64,000 nt of DNA, taken from assembly GCF_020519665.1 (NCBI RefSeq), contig NZ_CP084703.1, positions 4,278,001-4,342,000 of the forward strand. The letters run 5' to 3'. The position numbers and the translations under genes were made by a program. Source of the DNA: Bacillus shivajii. GTDB taxonomy: Bacteria; Bacillota; Bacilli; Bacillales; Salisediminibacteriaceae. The notes under the pieces are model-generated. The model did no database searches. It was given only the letters and a program-made list of their open reading frames with translations, and was not told where the DNA came from. This document shows, in pieces, positions 8,367-16,358 of this stretch. The first letter of the stretch is position 1. The number at the start of each line of letters is the position of its first letter.

Positions 8367-9158
8367 TCAGTCGAATGATACACGATCTGGGTGCGTATAA
8401 ACATTAAAACGCCCCCCGCGAATAAATCCCACTGTTGTAATTCCTAAGTCTTTTGCTAAATCTATGGCTAAAGTCGTCGGAGCCGATTTTGATAGCATGA
8501 TTCCAACTCCCATCTTTGAAACTTTCAACAGCACTTCTGATGAAATTCTTCCGCTAAAAACAATCACCTTATCCTTTAGTGGGACTTTATTTTTTAGACA
8601 GTAGCCATACACTTTATCAAGGGCATTATGACGCCCGATATCTGAACGGTTTACAATCAATTCGGCGGTTGTGCATAACGCCGTATTATGCAAACCTCCC
8701 GTTTGTTGAAAATTAATTGCGTTTTCTTGCATTTCTTCCATTAAGTTAATGATTTGTTCAGCATGAATATCATGCTTTGTCATCACCGTCTTTGCCGTCC
8801 GTACGTCGTTTTGGAAGTAAAACTTTCTGCTTTTTCCACAACATGACCCGATATATCGCTTCGTTGCATACGAATCAATCGGTACATCTTCTTTTTTTAA
8901 CTGCACATAAACATACCCTTTTTCTTTTAGTATTGATAAAGAATCAATATCTGAAGGTGTGAGGATCACACCTTCTGAGGCTAAAATACCAATCGTCATT
9001 TCTTCGATGTGAGTTGGGGTACACATCATCGTTCCAAATTCAATACCGTTTACAAGGATCGTTATTGGTACTTCAAGCGCAATGGTATCATTTATTTCTG
9101 AAACTGCCCCATTATTATATGCAATGATCGGCTGATCCTTCATCACGTCATGATTCAT
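8367..9158 (-). CDS. fdhD: Formate dehydrogenase accessory sulfurtransferase FdhD
   Basis: A 263-residue protein that transfers sulfur to the molybdenum cofactor of formate-dehydrogenase-type enzymes. The sulfur-carrying cysteines are seen as GSCCGKS (Cys106-Cys107), and the family blocks TGGLHNTAL and DIGRHNALDK follow. It starts 12 nt after the stop of the molybdopterin oxidoreductase gene on the same strand. The pair is therefore an enzyme with its maturation factor in one operon. Confidence 0.95.
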   Translation of the reverse strand: MNHDVMKDQPIIAYNNGAVSEINDTIALEVPITILVNGIEFGTMMCTPTHIEEMTIGILASEGVILTPSDIDSLSILKEKGYVYVQLKKEDVPIDSYATKRYIGSCCGKSRKFYFQNDVRTAKTVMTKHDIHAEQIINLMEEMQENAINFQQTGGLHNTALCTTAELIVNRSDIGRHNALDKVYGYCLKNKVPLKDKVIVFSGRISSEVLLKVSKMGVGIMLSKSAPTTLAIDLAKDLGITTVGFIRGGRFNVYTHPDRVSFD

Positions 9159-9170
9159 AGCGTACTCCTT

Positions 9171-11522
9171 TTAACTGATTTCTGTTTCGAGTTCTTCAAT
9201 TCTTCGTTCAACATATTTCGTATCTTTATGGGCATGGTACGTTTCCGCTTTTTCAACAATGACAGCCGTATTATATTCAGGGATACCGGCAAATTGTTCG
9301 TAAACCCCTTTTGGAATCAGAACATTCCCTTCTGGCCAGTAAACAGAGATGTTTCCTTGTTTTGTGCGGTCGTATTTTGCTCGACCGTGAAACGTTCCAT
9401 ATTTATTGTATACGACGATAGCTTCTCCTTCGTTAATCCCAAGGCCTTTTGCATCACTTTGATTGATTAGCACATCGAAACGATCGGCATTGTTATTTGG
9501 ATCTCTATCACTGTAAATCATCGAGTTAAACTGCTTGCCACGTCTCGTTGTCACATAGAAATGACCCTCTGGTTTACGCAGTTCTGGAAGCTCAATCGGG
9601 AGCAATTGGCCTTTCCCGTCTTCTGTTGGACATTCCCCACCTTCACATAACCAAGCGCCTCCCCATTGGAAGACATCTCCTTTATTCTTTAAATGCTGAA
9701 CCCCGTCGTATTTCGGATGTGCAATTGCTATTTCATCACGAATTTCTTGCGCTGTCTTGTAATCTATGACACTACTTCCCTCTGGTTTAACACGTTTAGC
9801 CAGATCGACGTAAATCTCCCATTCAGGCCTTGCTTCACCGATCCGTGGTCCTTTAATTTCTGGTGAAAAATAAACCATTCTTTCCGTCGATGTTGACGTT
9901 CCTCCACCAGGTTGTTCGTAACGTGTCATTGCAGGAAGAACAATGACTTCTTCTTTTGCATCCACAAGTGTCGACGTATTTAAAATAATGTCTTGATGAA
10001 CACGAATGTCGACATTCTCAAGGCAGCCTTTAATGAAGTCAGGGTTTGGCATTGTTTCCAAGAAGTTTCCTCCGGATGTATAAAACACTTTAAGTTTTCG
10101 CTCATGATCTTCCGGAAGTACCGCATTTTCTAAAGACACACCAACGATGTCACCTTGCCAGTCAGGTATATCGAAGTTCCAAACCTTCTCTACACGCTCT
10201 TTGTTTCTCGGCTCAAAATCACCGCCAGGTAGAACAAATGGATCTGCCCCCATTTCTCCAGAACCTTGTACGCCTGAGTGACCGCGAATTGGCATGACAC
10301 CACAGTACTTGCGACCAAGAAATCCACGAAGCATGGCTAGGTTGGCAACTTGAGAAATGTTATCTGTTCCAAACCTGTGTTGGGTTAACCCCATTGACCA
10401 GACGAAAACACCACTTTTCGACTTGGCGAGAAGCTTTGCGAATTCTAGCATTCTTTCTTTTGAAAGCCCGGATGATTTCTCAAGTGTTTCCCAATCTTGT
10501 TTTCTTACATGTTCTTTTAACTCTTGATAGCCTTTCGTATGCTCATTTACAAATTGATGGTCAATGGCGGATCCACGTTCTTGTTTTTCCATGTCAAACC
10601 AATGTTTGATAACGCCGTTCATAAAGGCAATGTCGCCACCTATATTCACTTGGTAGACGTCATCTGCCATTTTTGTACCGAACAACGCACTTTCTGGTAC
10701 AGATGGAATCCAATATTTATCCATCGATGGCTCATGATAAGGATTAATAACGATAATTTTTGTCCCTTTTCGCTTGGCAGCATACATATACTTGGTGGAA
10801 ACTGGTTGGTTGTTTGCTGCTACTGATCCCCAGAAAACAAGGACATCTGTGCCAATCCAGTCTTGGTAATTACAACTTGATGCACCGATTCCAAGCGATC
10901 GCTTTAAAGCTGTTTTACTTGGTGAGTGACAAATGCGTGAAGCATTATCAATATTGTTTGTTCCAAGAAAGCGCGCAACTTTCCCAGCAACATAGTAAGA
11001 TTCATTCGTAATTCCTCTTGCTGTTAAAAAGAAGGCAAGTTGTTTTGGATCAATCGCTTTCACTTTACTTGCGACACGATCTAAAGCATCGTCCCATGAA
11101 ATTCTCGTAAACTTCTTTTCGCCAGGCTTTCTTGATAGTGGATAAGGGATGCGTCCTAATTCTCGAAGCTCTGAACTGTTTAGCTTACGTAGTTCATCAA
11201 TATCTTGATGAAGAATTTCCTCTTTTATCTCTGGCATCGTATTTAACCTGAGCACATTAAGCCTTGTCGTACAGATGTGAGGACCAGCTAACGTTTGGTC
11301 TTTTAAACCAGCTACGCCTAATGCACAGCCGTCACATACACCTTGCGTTAATATTCTTGTGGCATATGGAAGGTTATCTTTATTTTCCCAAACGACTTTT
11401 GCCGTATCTCTTATATGTTTCGGCTTCACTTTTCCAAGCCCAAAAGGAACCCAACTTGCCCAATGCTTCGGCTCTGGTTTTTTCGGAAGTTTCATTGGTC
11501 CTTGGTGCTCTGATTTCCCCAT
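9171..11522 (-). CDS. FdhF/YdeP-family molybdopterin oxidoreductase
   Basis: A 783-residue molybdopterin-dependent oxidoreductase of the YdeP/FdhF-like alpha-subunit group. Near the N-terminus is the group's block QGVCDGCALGVAGLKDQT, followed by the cofactor-binding core (RISWDDALDRVASKV, GTNNIDNASRICHSPS) and the C-terminal molybdopterin-dinucleotide domain. It resembles formate dehydrogenase, but the true substrate of this branch is unsettled. Start: ATG at 11522 preceded by GAGGAGGAAT; the open frame to 11714 contains promoter-like sequence and is not coding. Operon with fdhD. A cre-like site in the leader suggests carbon-catabolite control. Confidence 0.92.
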   Translation of the reverse strand: MGKSEHQGPMKLPKKPEPKHWASWVPFGLGKVKPKHIRDTAKVVWENKDNLPYATRILTQGVCDGCALGVAGLKDQTLAGPHICTTRLNVLRLNTMPEIKEEILHQDIDELRKLNSSELRELGRIPYPLSRKPGEKKFTRISWDDALDRVASKVKAIDPKQLAFFLTARGITNESYYVAGKVARFLGTNNIDNASRICHSPSKTALKRSLGIGASSCNYQDWIGTDVLVFWGSVAANNQPVSTKYMYAAKRKGTKIIVINPYHEPSMDKYWIPSVPESALFGTKMADDVYQVNIGGDIAFMNGVIKHWFDMEKQERGSAIDHQFVNEHTKGYQELKEHVRKQDWETLEKSSGLSKERMLEFAKLLAKSKSGVFVWSMGLTQHRFGTDNISQVANLAMLRGFLGRKYCGVMPIRGHSGVQGSGEMGADPFVLPGGDFEPRNKERVEKVWNFDIPDWQGDIVGVSLENAVLPEDHERKLKVFYTSGGNFLETMPNPDFIKGCLENVDIRVHQDIILNTSTLVDAKEEVIVLPAMTRYEQPGGGTSTSTERMVYFSPEIKGPRIGEARPEWEIYVDLAKRVKPEGSSVIDYKTAQEIRDEIAIAHPKYDGVQHLKNKGDVFQWGGAWLCEGGECPTEDGKGQLLPIELPELRKPEGHFYVTTRRGKQFNSMIYSDRDPNNNADRFDVLINQSDAKGLGINEGEAIVVYNKYGTFHGRAKYDRTKQGNISVYWPEGNVLIPKGVYEQFAGIPEYNTAVIVEKAETYHAHKDTKYVERRIEELETEIS

Positions 11523-11551
11523 TACATATTCCTCCTCTAACCTTCTAAAAA

Positions 11552-11566
11552 ATAAAGCGCTTTCAT
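11552..11566 (-). promoter_or_regulatory. cre-like site (CcpA operator) in the leader of the molybdopterin oxidoreductase
   Basis: The minus strand reads ATGAAAGCGCTTTA, a close match to the catabolite-responsive element (WTGNAANCGNWNNCW). It lies about 30 nt before the start codon and downstream of the candidate -10, a position typical of roadblock repression. Confidence 0.6.
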
Positions 11567-11610
11567 TTTTCGCTAATATTATAGATAAGCACTGTGTAAA
11601 TGTTAGTTTC

Positions 11611-11619
11611 ATTATAACA
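11611..11619 (-). promoter_or_regulatory. Extended -10, candidate promoter of the oxidoreductase-fdhD operon
   Basis: Minus strand TGTTATAAT about 90 nt upstream of the start codon; no clear -35 hexamer. Confidence 0.4.
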
Positions 11620-11693
11620 TCTATTTCAAAAGATGCGTGTTTGAAAGCTTGAATTGTGCGGCTGACATCTTTCAAAAAGGGGGAGTTTTGATG

Positions 11694-11727
11694 CGAAAAA
11701 AACCGGTCCCACATTTGGAACCGGTCT
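11694..11727 (-). terminator. Terminator of yidC2
   Basis: On the minus strand ACCGGTTCC pairs with GGGACCGGT and is followed by T7. Confidence 0.88.
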
Positions 11728-11735
11728 TCTTACGT

Positions 11736-12548
11736 TTATTTTTGCGACAATGTTTCTCCAACAGGTGAGTTTTGCTTGTAGACAGATTTGGAAACAAGCG
11801 TTTGAAAGATTAAAAATAGGCCACCGACACTCCAATATAATGGAAGCGCTGCAGGAACACTAAAGGAAAACACCCCCATAATGATTGGCGTAATATAGCC
11901 GAACGCAGCCAATTGTTTTTGTTGTTGCGGGTCCATACCTATTTGCGATATTTTAAACTGGACTAGATACACGAGAGCTGCAATAAATGGTAACACACTG
12001 TCTGTTTCTCCTAAGCTAAACCAAAGAAATGAATGTTCAGCAATTTCCGGTGTTCTCATGATGGCGTAATAGAAGCCAATGAGAATCGGAAATTGGATCA
12101 TCATTGGTAAGCACCCCATCGAAGTTAGCGGATTGAAATTGTGCTTTTGGTATAGCTCCATCATTTCCTTTTGCATCTTTTGCTGGCTTTCTCGATCTTT
12201 TTTCTCTTTATATTTCTCTTTCACCTTATTAACTTCTGGCTGAATAACACTCATCTTTTCCCTCATATGCATTTGATTTTTATATTGCTTCATCATTAGT
12301 GGCATGAGAGAAACTCGAAGCATAAGTGTCATTAAAATAATCGAAAGACCATAATTTCCATCAAACATGGAAGCAAAAAACTTCAGTAAATATGAAAAAG
12401 GGTAAATAACGTAATGGTTAAAAACGCCTGTCGTATTCGCATCAATTGGCTCAGAAGATGCTTGGCATCCGCTTAAAAATAATAGAGCCGTTGTAACAAT
12501 TAACAGTCCGTATGTTTTAAAGTGTGTGAATACAGATGATTTTTCCAT
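11736..12548 (-). CDS. yidC: Membrane protein insertase YidC (second copy, YqjG/YidC2 type)
   Basis: A 270-residue lipoprotein-type YidC/Oxa1/Alb3 insertase, which places membrane proteins into the cytoplasmic membrane. It has a lipoprotein signal with lipobox LFLSGC (Cys28) and a Gram-positive-length YidC core of five membrane segments. The first cytoplasmic loop is charged (KVKEKYKEKKDRE), and a conserved Arg sits in the hydrophilic groove (LMLRVSLMPL). The ribosome-binding site AAGGAGG is locked in an 11-bp hairpin, and the start lies inside the reading frame of a MifM-like leader peptide. It should therefore be the inducible paralogue corresponding to B. subtilis YqjG, made when membrane insertion fails. 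Confidence 0.93.
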   Translation of the reverse strand: MEKSSVFTHFKTYGLLIVTTALLFLSGCQASSEPIDANTTGVFNHYVIYPFSYLLKFFASMFDGNYGLSIILMTLMLRVSLMPLMMKQYKNQMHMREKMSVIQPEVNKVKEKYKEKKDRESQQKMQKEMMELYQKHNFNPLTSMGCLPMMIQFPILIGFYYAIMRTPEIAEHSFLWFSLGETDSVLPFIAALVYLVQFKISQIGMDPQQQKQLAAFGYITPIIMGVFSFSVPAALPLYWSVGGLFLIFQTLVSKSVYKQNSPVGETLSQK

Positions 12549-12853
12549 TGAGATCCTCCTTGTTTTAATTCGCTTTTAAACAAGAAGGGGTGAAAATCTC
12601 CATCGTCTTCTGGTGCTTCTTTTCGCTTTGTCATACAAGTAATCCACGTTTGCCTACGATTGACAACACTTAGTACAGTCGTATTTACTTGAAGCTTAGC
12701 TTTGACAATTTGCACTCTCTGCCTTGTTAACATGCGGTGCTTCAAAAAGTCAGAAACCGTGATGTATTCGGCGATTTTTAGGCCTGCGATTGTAAAAAGG
12801 ATACTCATCGTAAACAATAGCGGAAGCATGTCTTGGAATATCTCAAATAACAT
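12500..12853 (-). CDS. mifM: MifM-like translational-arrest leader peptide upstream of yidC2
   Basis: A 117-residue frame with a very strong ribosome-binding site (AAAGGTGGTG). It overlaps the start of yidC2 by 49 bp. Residues 10-30 form one membrane segment (LPLLFTMSILFTIAGLKIAEY), as in B. subtilis MifM. Residues 66-86 (RRQTWI..., then PEDDGD) resemble the MifM arrest region as I remember it, where an R..TWI block is followed by an acidic stall site (DEEDAG). The acidic codons at about 12596-12610 lie 8-20 nt before a hairpin that hides the yidC2 Shine-Dalgarno. A ribosome stalled there would open it. Beyond residue 90 the sequence lies in the hairpin and overlap and need not be functional. 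Confidence 0.78.
   Translation of the reverse strand: MLFEIFQDMLPLLFTMSILFTIAGLKIAEYITVSDFLKHRMLTRQRVQIVKAKLQVNTTVLSVVNRRQTWITCMTKRKEAPEDDGDFHPFLFKSELKQGGSQWKNHLYSHTLKHTDC
12555..12588 (-). promoter_or_regulatory. Hairpin sequestering the yidC2 Shine-Dalgarno
   Basis: On the minus strand CCTTCTTGTTT (12588-12578) pairs over all 11 bases (one G-U) with AAACAAGGAGG (12565-12555), with a 12-nt loop. The second arm contains the yidC2 ribosome-binding site AAGGAGG; the start codon follows 6 nt later. The first arm lies inside the leader-peptide frame, just after its acidic stall-like codons. Confidence 0.88.
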
Positions 12854-12985
12854 CTGTATTCACCACCTTTCATTTGAATTTGTAGATCTATCATCGTTTA
12901 TTTAAAACCGAAAGTCAAATTTTGTAATTTTTTTATTAGGTCAAAGGGAAGAAAAGGTGTATATAAGGTCCAATATTAAACTAAA

Positions 12986-13034
12986 TAAAAAAACTGCCCT
13001 GACAAGTGTTTTGCTTGTTAGGACAGCTTTTTTT
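12986..13034 (-). terminator. Terminator of the yqgV-like gene
   Basis: On the minus strand CTGTCCTAACAAG pairs with CTTGTCAGGGCAG, followed by seven T residues. The opposite strand also has a T-run, so it may work both ways. Confidence 0.85.
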
Positions 13035-13071
13035 CACGAGTGTCGATTCACTATTTTGAGTTGCTTATCTT

Positions 13072-13350
13072 TTATTGCTTCTTATCTTCAATTTTTAACC
13101 CTTCAGGACAGTAATGCATCTTTACATTTGTAATAACCTCGGAAGCCCCTTCCTCTACCGCTACTTGTTGAACTTTTTCAAGGAGTGTGAACACATCAGC
13201 TGTCGAGCCTTCCACAACCGTTTCCATCGGTCCGACCTCATGTTTTAAACCGGAGTTTTCCACGACTTTAACGACGTTCGGTAAAATCCCATTTGTATCC
13301 ATATCTTTTCCATTAGGTAACACTTGAAATCCTGCCATTACTGTTGCCAT
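13072..13350 (-). CDS. YqgV/MTH1187-family thiamine-binding protein
   Basis: A 92-residue protein of the UPF0045/DUF77 family (B. subtilis YqgV), a small ferredoxin-like fold shown in relatives to bind thiamine or its precursors. The family pattern MAGFQVLPNG at the N-terminus and VMETVVEG-like central strand (GPMETVVEGSTADVF) are present. Ribosome-binding site GGAGGGTGAG before ATG. It is monocistronic with its own terminator. The physiological role of the family is not well defined. Confidence 0.85.
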   Translation of the reverse strand: MATVMAGFQVLPNGKDMDTNGILPNVVKVVENSGLKHEVGPMETVVEGSTADVFTLLEKVQQVAVEEGASEVITNVKMHYCPEGLKIEDKKQ

Positions 13351-13491
13351 TTCTCACCCTCCATTAATACGATTTCTATTCCCGTACCTTTTTTGAAAAT
13401 AAATTAAACATGCCTGACCAACAGAAACCTTTTACAAACGCTATACTTTTTGAACGCCTACTTCCATAATGTCAACCCTTTCAGCAAAAAG

Positions 13492-13512
13492 TTCGGGGAC
13501 CTGGTCCCCGAA
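13492..13512. repeat. Palindrome TTCGGGGACC-T-GGTCCCCGAA
   Basis: A perfect 10-bp inverted repeat around a single T in the divergent intergenic region. It shares the core GGGACC-T-GGTCCC with the palindrome at 15547-15577. No T-run on either strand makes it a good terminator. Confidence 0.85.
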
Positions 13513-13588
13513 TATTTTGTGGCATTTGGTTGAAATTAACGTTAGTGGATTTTTTTATTTTCGCTATGTGAGGAAGGAGTTTTGTTAA

Positions 13589-15538
13589 ATGAAGAAGCGT
13601 TGGTGGGCAATTGGGGCTCTTTTAGTGGCGATTATTGCTGTTGGAGTCGCTTCCGAGCTTGAATTTGAATATGCTTACATACCAGATGGAGACAAAATAT
13701 TAAATGACCAATATGGCGATTTTGACGGTTATGATTTGTGGGGAGAGCGTATCGCTATAGATGGAGATTTGGCTACTGGCCTTGCTCACTCAAACATGGA
13801 AACTCATCAACTATCACCAGAGAATGGTGCTGTCCGTCTGAATGAAGAGTTTATTCAGTTTGGGCGCGAACAGTTTTATGCTGAAACGTTTAATAATGAA
13901 GAGTATTTAACTGATATTCTCGGTGTTCTTGACGGGGGAATCACACTACCGAAAATGATGAAAGCTCTTGTTAAACTTCGCGGTGAAGGGACGAACAACT
14001 TACAAGTAGAACTTGCAAAAGATGTGACGATTGGCGATAAAACGTATAAAAAAGGGGAGTTAATCGATACCGGTTTAGATGTACCGAAGGGCGCTTTTGC
14101 TCCGCTTGGTATGCCTGTGAGTTACTCTAAGGGGCGAATTCGCGTCGGTGCTAGCTGTGCATCATGCCATGCAACCGTTGATAGAGATACTGGAATGGTT
14201 GTTGAAGGTGCACCAAATAACAATTTTGATGCCGGAATGCTCCTAGCTTTAGCACCTAACTCAACAGCTTTTTTTCCAAATACAGAAGTTGAAATTTTAG
14301 AGGCGTATATAAATGACCAAAATCGTACGGTTAAAACAGAAGGAGATAGCAAAGGAGTGCTGCCAGATCCAGAAAAAATTGAAGCAGCTGTCGATCAAAC
14401 ATTAGCGAGTTGGCCAAAAGGAAGTTTTGATTCGACGATTGATTTAGAAAGCAACCCTGCACAAATTCCTGACTCTTTTACGCTTGGAGATCATCCATAT
14501 GGTTGGAATGGATTTGCATCAATTGGACCATTTAATGGATTGAGCTCTTTAAATAACAACGTTCATGCACAAAATTCCGATTTACTCGCCCAGTTTGAAC
14601 AAAGTAACGAACTGTTTGATATTGATAAAGAAGTGTATATCGGTACGATTTTGCAAAATGCGGCTAATGATGAATATCGATATCAACCTGGGTCAGGAGT
14701 TAAACCCTCGACATTTTTTGCTAAGCTAGATGACAGCCCGGAAGTGCCAGGGGTCAATGAGATGGTGAAACCTCCGCACTTTCCAAAATTATCGTTATTT
14801 TCACCAAATGGAACTGTTATCAGTTCTCCCGGCTTCAATTTTGCTGAACAGATAAATGCGATGTCGGCTTATCAAAATTCGTTAAGGCCTCCTTCAACCG
14901 TTAAAGGAGCGACGGAAAATAGCTTAGAAGGAGAACGAGTGTTTAGCGAAGCAGGATGTACGTCATGCCATGCAGGAAAAGGGTATACAAACAACCGCGT
15001 CATTCCTGTAGAAGATGTAAAAACTGAAGGCTCTCGAGCAAAAGCGTTTCGAGACACTGTAAAAATAATGGATGAACCATGGATCTATTCGTTTGATACA
15101 CCTGTTCCGATACCGGAAAACGCGAAAAGAATCAAGGTCCCAACAGATAAGTTAGATCCAGAGCAACTAAAAATTACATTAGCACAAGGAAATGAAGGTG
15201 GTTATAAAGTCAAAGGTTTGATCGGATTAGCATGGTCACCTCCATACTTACATGATGGCGGTGTTTCGGTTGGTCCAGATGAATCAACCGATCTCGGTGT
15301 TCCAGGAACGCTTAGAAAAGGGATAGATCCTGACGCGCGGAACAGCTTAAGAGCTCTCCTTGATCGAGACCTTCGTGAAAAAGTCATCGAAGTAAACAAA
15401 AGTGATCCATCATTAAAGCACGTGCATACAACAGGAGAAGGACACGAACACTGGGTTGATGAGAAAGCAGGCTTTACCGAAGAAGAGCGAGAAGCCTTAA
15501 TTGACTACTTAATGTCACTAACAACCATAGAAGACTAA
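13589..15538 (+). CDS. Membrane-anchored di-haem cytochrome c (RoxA/MauG-CcP superfamily-like)
   Basis: A 649-residue exported protein with an N-terminal signal-anchor (residues 5-22). It carries two c-type haem sites: CASCH (Cys190-His194) and CTSCH (Cys457-His461). The C-terminal half has SPPYLHDGG near residue 557, the PYLHDG-type motif of the cytochrome c peroxidase/MauG superfamily. Length and spacing recall the RoxA/LatA group of di-haem oxygenases, but the identity of the reaction is not shown by sequence. It is monocistronic and faces the outside of the cell. It is strongly acidic, as usual for alkaliphile surface proteins. It may equally be an electron-transfer protein or a peroxidase. 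Confidence 0.8.
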   Translation: MKKRWWAIGALLVAIIAVGVASELEFEYAYIPDGDKILNDQYGDFDGYDLWGERIAIDGDLATGLAHSNMETHQLSPENGAVRLNEEFIQFGREQFYAETFNNEEYLTDILGVLDGGITLPKMMKALVKLRGEGTNNLQVELAKDVTIGDKTYKKGELIDTGLDVPKGAFAPLGMPVSYSKGRIRVGASCASCHATVDRDTGMVVEGAPNNNFDAGMLLALAPNSTAFFPNTEVEILEAYINDQNRTVKTEGDSKGVLPDPEKIEAAVDQTLASWPKGSFDSTIDLESNPAQIPDSFTLGDHPYGWNGFASIGPFNGLSSLNNNVHAQNSDLLAQFEQSNELFDIDKEVYIGTILQNAANDEYRYQPGSGVKPSTFFAKLDDSPEVPGVNEMVKPPHFPKLSLFSPNGTVISSPGFNFAEQINAMSAYQNSLRPPSTVKGATENSLEGERVFSEAGCTSCHAGKGYTNNRVIPVEDVKTEGSRAKAFRDTVKIMDEPWIYSFDTPVPIPENAKRIKVPTDKLDPEQLKITLAQGNEGGYKVKGLIGLAWSPPYLHDGGVSVGPDESTDLGVPGTLRKGIDPDARNSLRALLDRDLREKVIEVNKSDPSLKHVHTTGEGHEHWVDEKAGFTEEEREALIDYLMSLTTIED

Positions 15539-15546
15539 CGTTCACA

Positions 15547-15577
15547 AAATTGTGCGGGACCTGGTCCCGCACAATTT
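15547..15577 (+). terminator. 31-nt perfect palindrome, likely terminator of the di-haem cytochrome gene
   Basis: AAATTGTGCGGGACC-T-GGTCCCGCACAATTT, 15-bp arms around one T, 8 nt after the stop codon. The T-run (TTT) is short. It shares the GGGACC-T-GGTCCC core with 13492-13512. Confidence 0.65.
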
Positions 15578-15588
15578 CCGTATACTTA

Positions 15589-15616
15589 TTGAATTTAAAA
15601 ATATTTATGGTAAAGT
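15589..15616 (+). promoter_or_regulatory. Promoter of yhhQ-queF
   Basis: -35 TTGAAT (15589-15594), 16-bp spacer, extended -10 TGGTAAAGT ending at 15616. Confidence 0.65.
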
Positions 15617-15623
15617 AGATTAG

Positions 15624-15673
15624 TTAGCGGAGTTCGAAAACCTCCTTCGCTATATAAACAAAAACTAGGGGGA
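15624..15673 (+). promoter_or_regulatory. Candidate preQ1-I riboswitch
   Basis: The leader AGCGGAGTTCG...CCTCCTTCGCT forms a hairpin. It is followed by an A-rich tail ending AAAAACTAGGGGG, which holds the ribosome-binding site. This is the compact layout of preQ1-I riboswitches (one stem-loop, A-rich tail, AACTA next to the Shine-Dalgarno). The genes downstream handle queuosine precursors, which supports the call. The loop does not match the consensus exactly. Confidence 0.6.
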
Positions 15674-15680
15674 TGATTAT

Positions 15681-16358
15681 ATGAATAACTCAATAGGTTT
15701 TGATGCGGAGAAGCAGGGAAAGCTCATCTTTCTTGTAGCGATTTTCTTCACGGCTTTATTTGTTTCGAATGTGATCTCTGCTAAGCTTTTCACGATTGGT
15801 GGGGTCGTTTTAACAGCAGGAATTATCACATATCCGCTTACTTTTTTAATCACAGATTCCATTTCAGAAGTATATGGGAAAGTGATTGCAAGAAAAGTTG
15901 TCTTGATCGGACTACTTACAAACGTGCTCATGATCGGCTTTTTCTATCTTGCCATTATGCTGCCACCAGCAGGTTATTGGCCTATGCAAGAAGAATTTGA
16001 AATGATCTTAGGCGCTGTTCCTCGAATTGTCATCGCTTCACTGTTAGCTTACAGTATTTCACAGCTATTCGATGTGCACCTATTTCACAAGCTAAAGGAA
16101 AAAACGAAAGGGAAGCACTTATGGCTACGTAACAATGTCAGTACATTGGCTAGTCAAATGCTCGACTCCATTGTTTTTGTTGTCGTCGCCTTTTATGGAA
16201 CGATGCCGTTTTCCACAATCCTTGTGATGATTGGGACACAATATATCGTTAAGCTGCTATTTGCTATTGCAGATACACCATTTATTTACTTAACAGTAAA
16301 GTGGTTAAATAAATCATCATTAACAAATAAAAAGGAGGCTGTTTCTCATGTCTCATGA
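15681..16358 (+). CDS. yhhQ: Queuosine precursor transporter (YhhQ/VUT family)
   Basis: A 225-residue integral membrane protein with about six hydrophobic segments. It belongs to the vitamin-uptake-transporter (VUT/YhhQ) family, whose members import the queuosine precursors preQ0 or preQ1. The family blocks [31 protein letters not shown] and the C-terminal DTPFIY are present. Ribosome-binding site AGGGGGA. It overlaps queF by 11 bp, so uptake and reduction of the precursor are coupled. A preQ1-like riboswitch precedes it. The equivalent of B. subtilis YpdP. Confidence 0.92.
   Translation: MNNSIGFDAEKQGKLIFLVAIFFTALFVSNVISAKLFTIGGVVLTAGIITYPLTFLITDSISEVYGKVIARKVVLIGLLTNVLMIGFFYLAIMLPPAGYWPMQEEFEMILGAVPRIVIASLLAYSISQLFDVHLFHKLKEKTKGKHLWLRNNVSTLASQMLDSIVFVVVAFYGTMPFSTILVMIGTQYIVKLLFAIADTPFIYLTVKWLNKSSLTNKKEAVSHVS

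Noticed and set aside
11523-11714. 64-codon N-terminal extension of the molybdopterin oxidoreductase
   Set aside because: It lacks family similarity and covers a promoter-like region and cre site; a strong ribosome-binding site marks the ATG at 11522.
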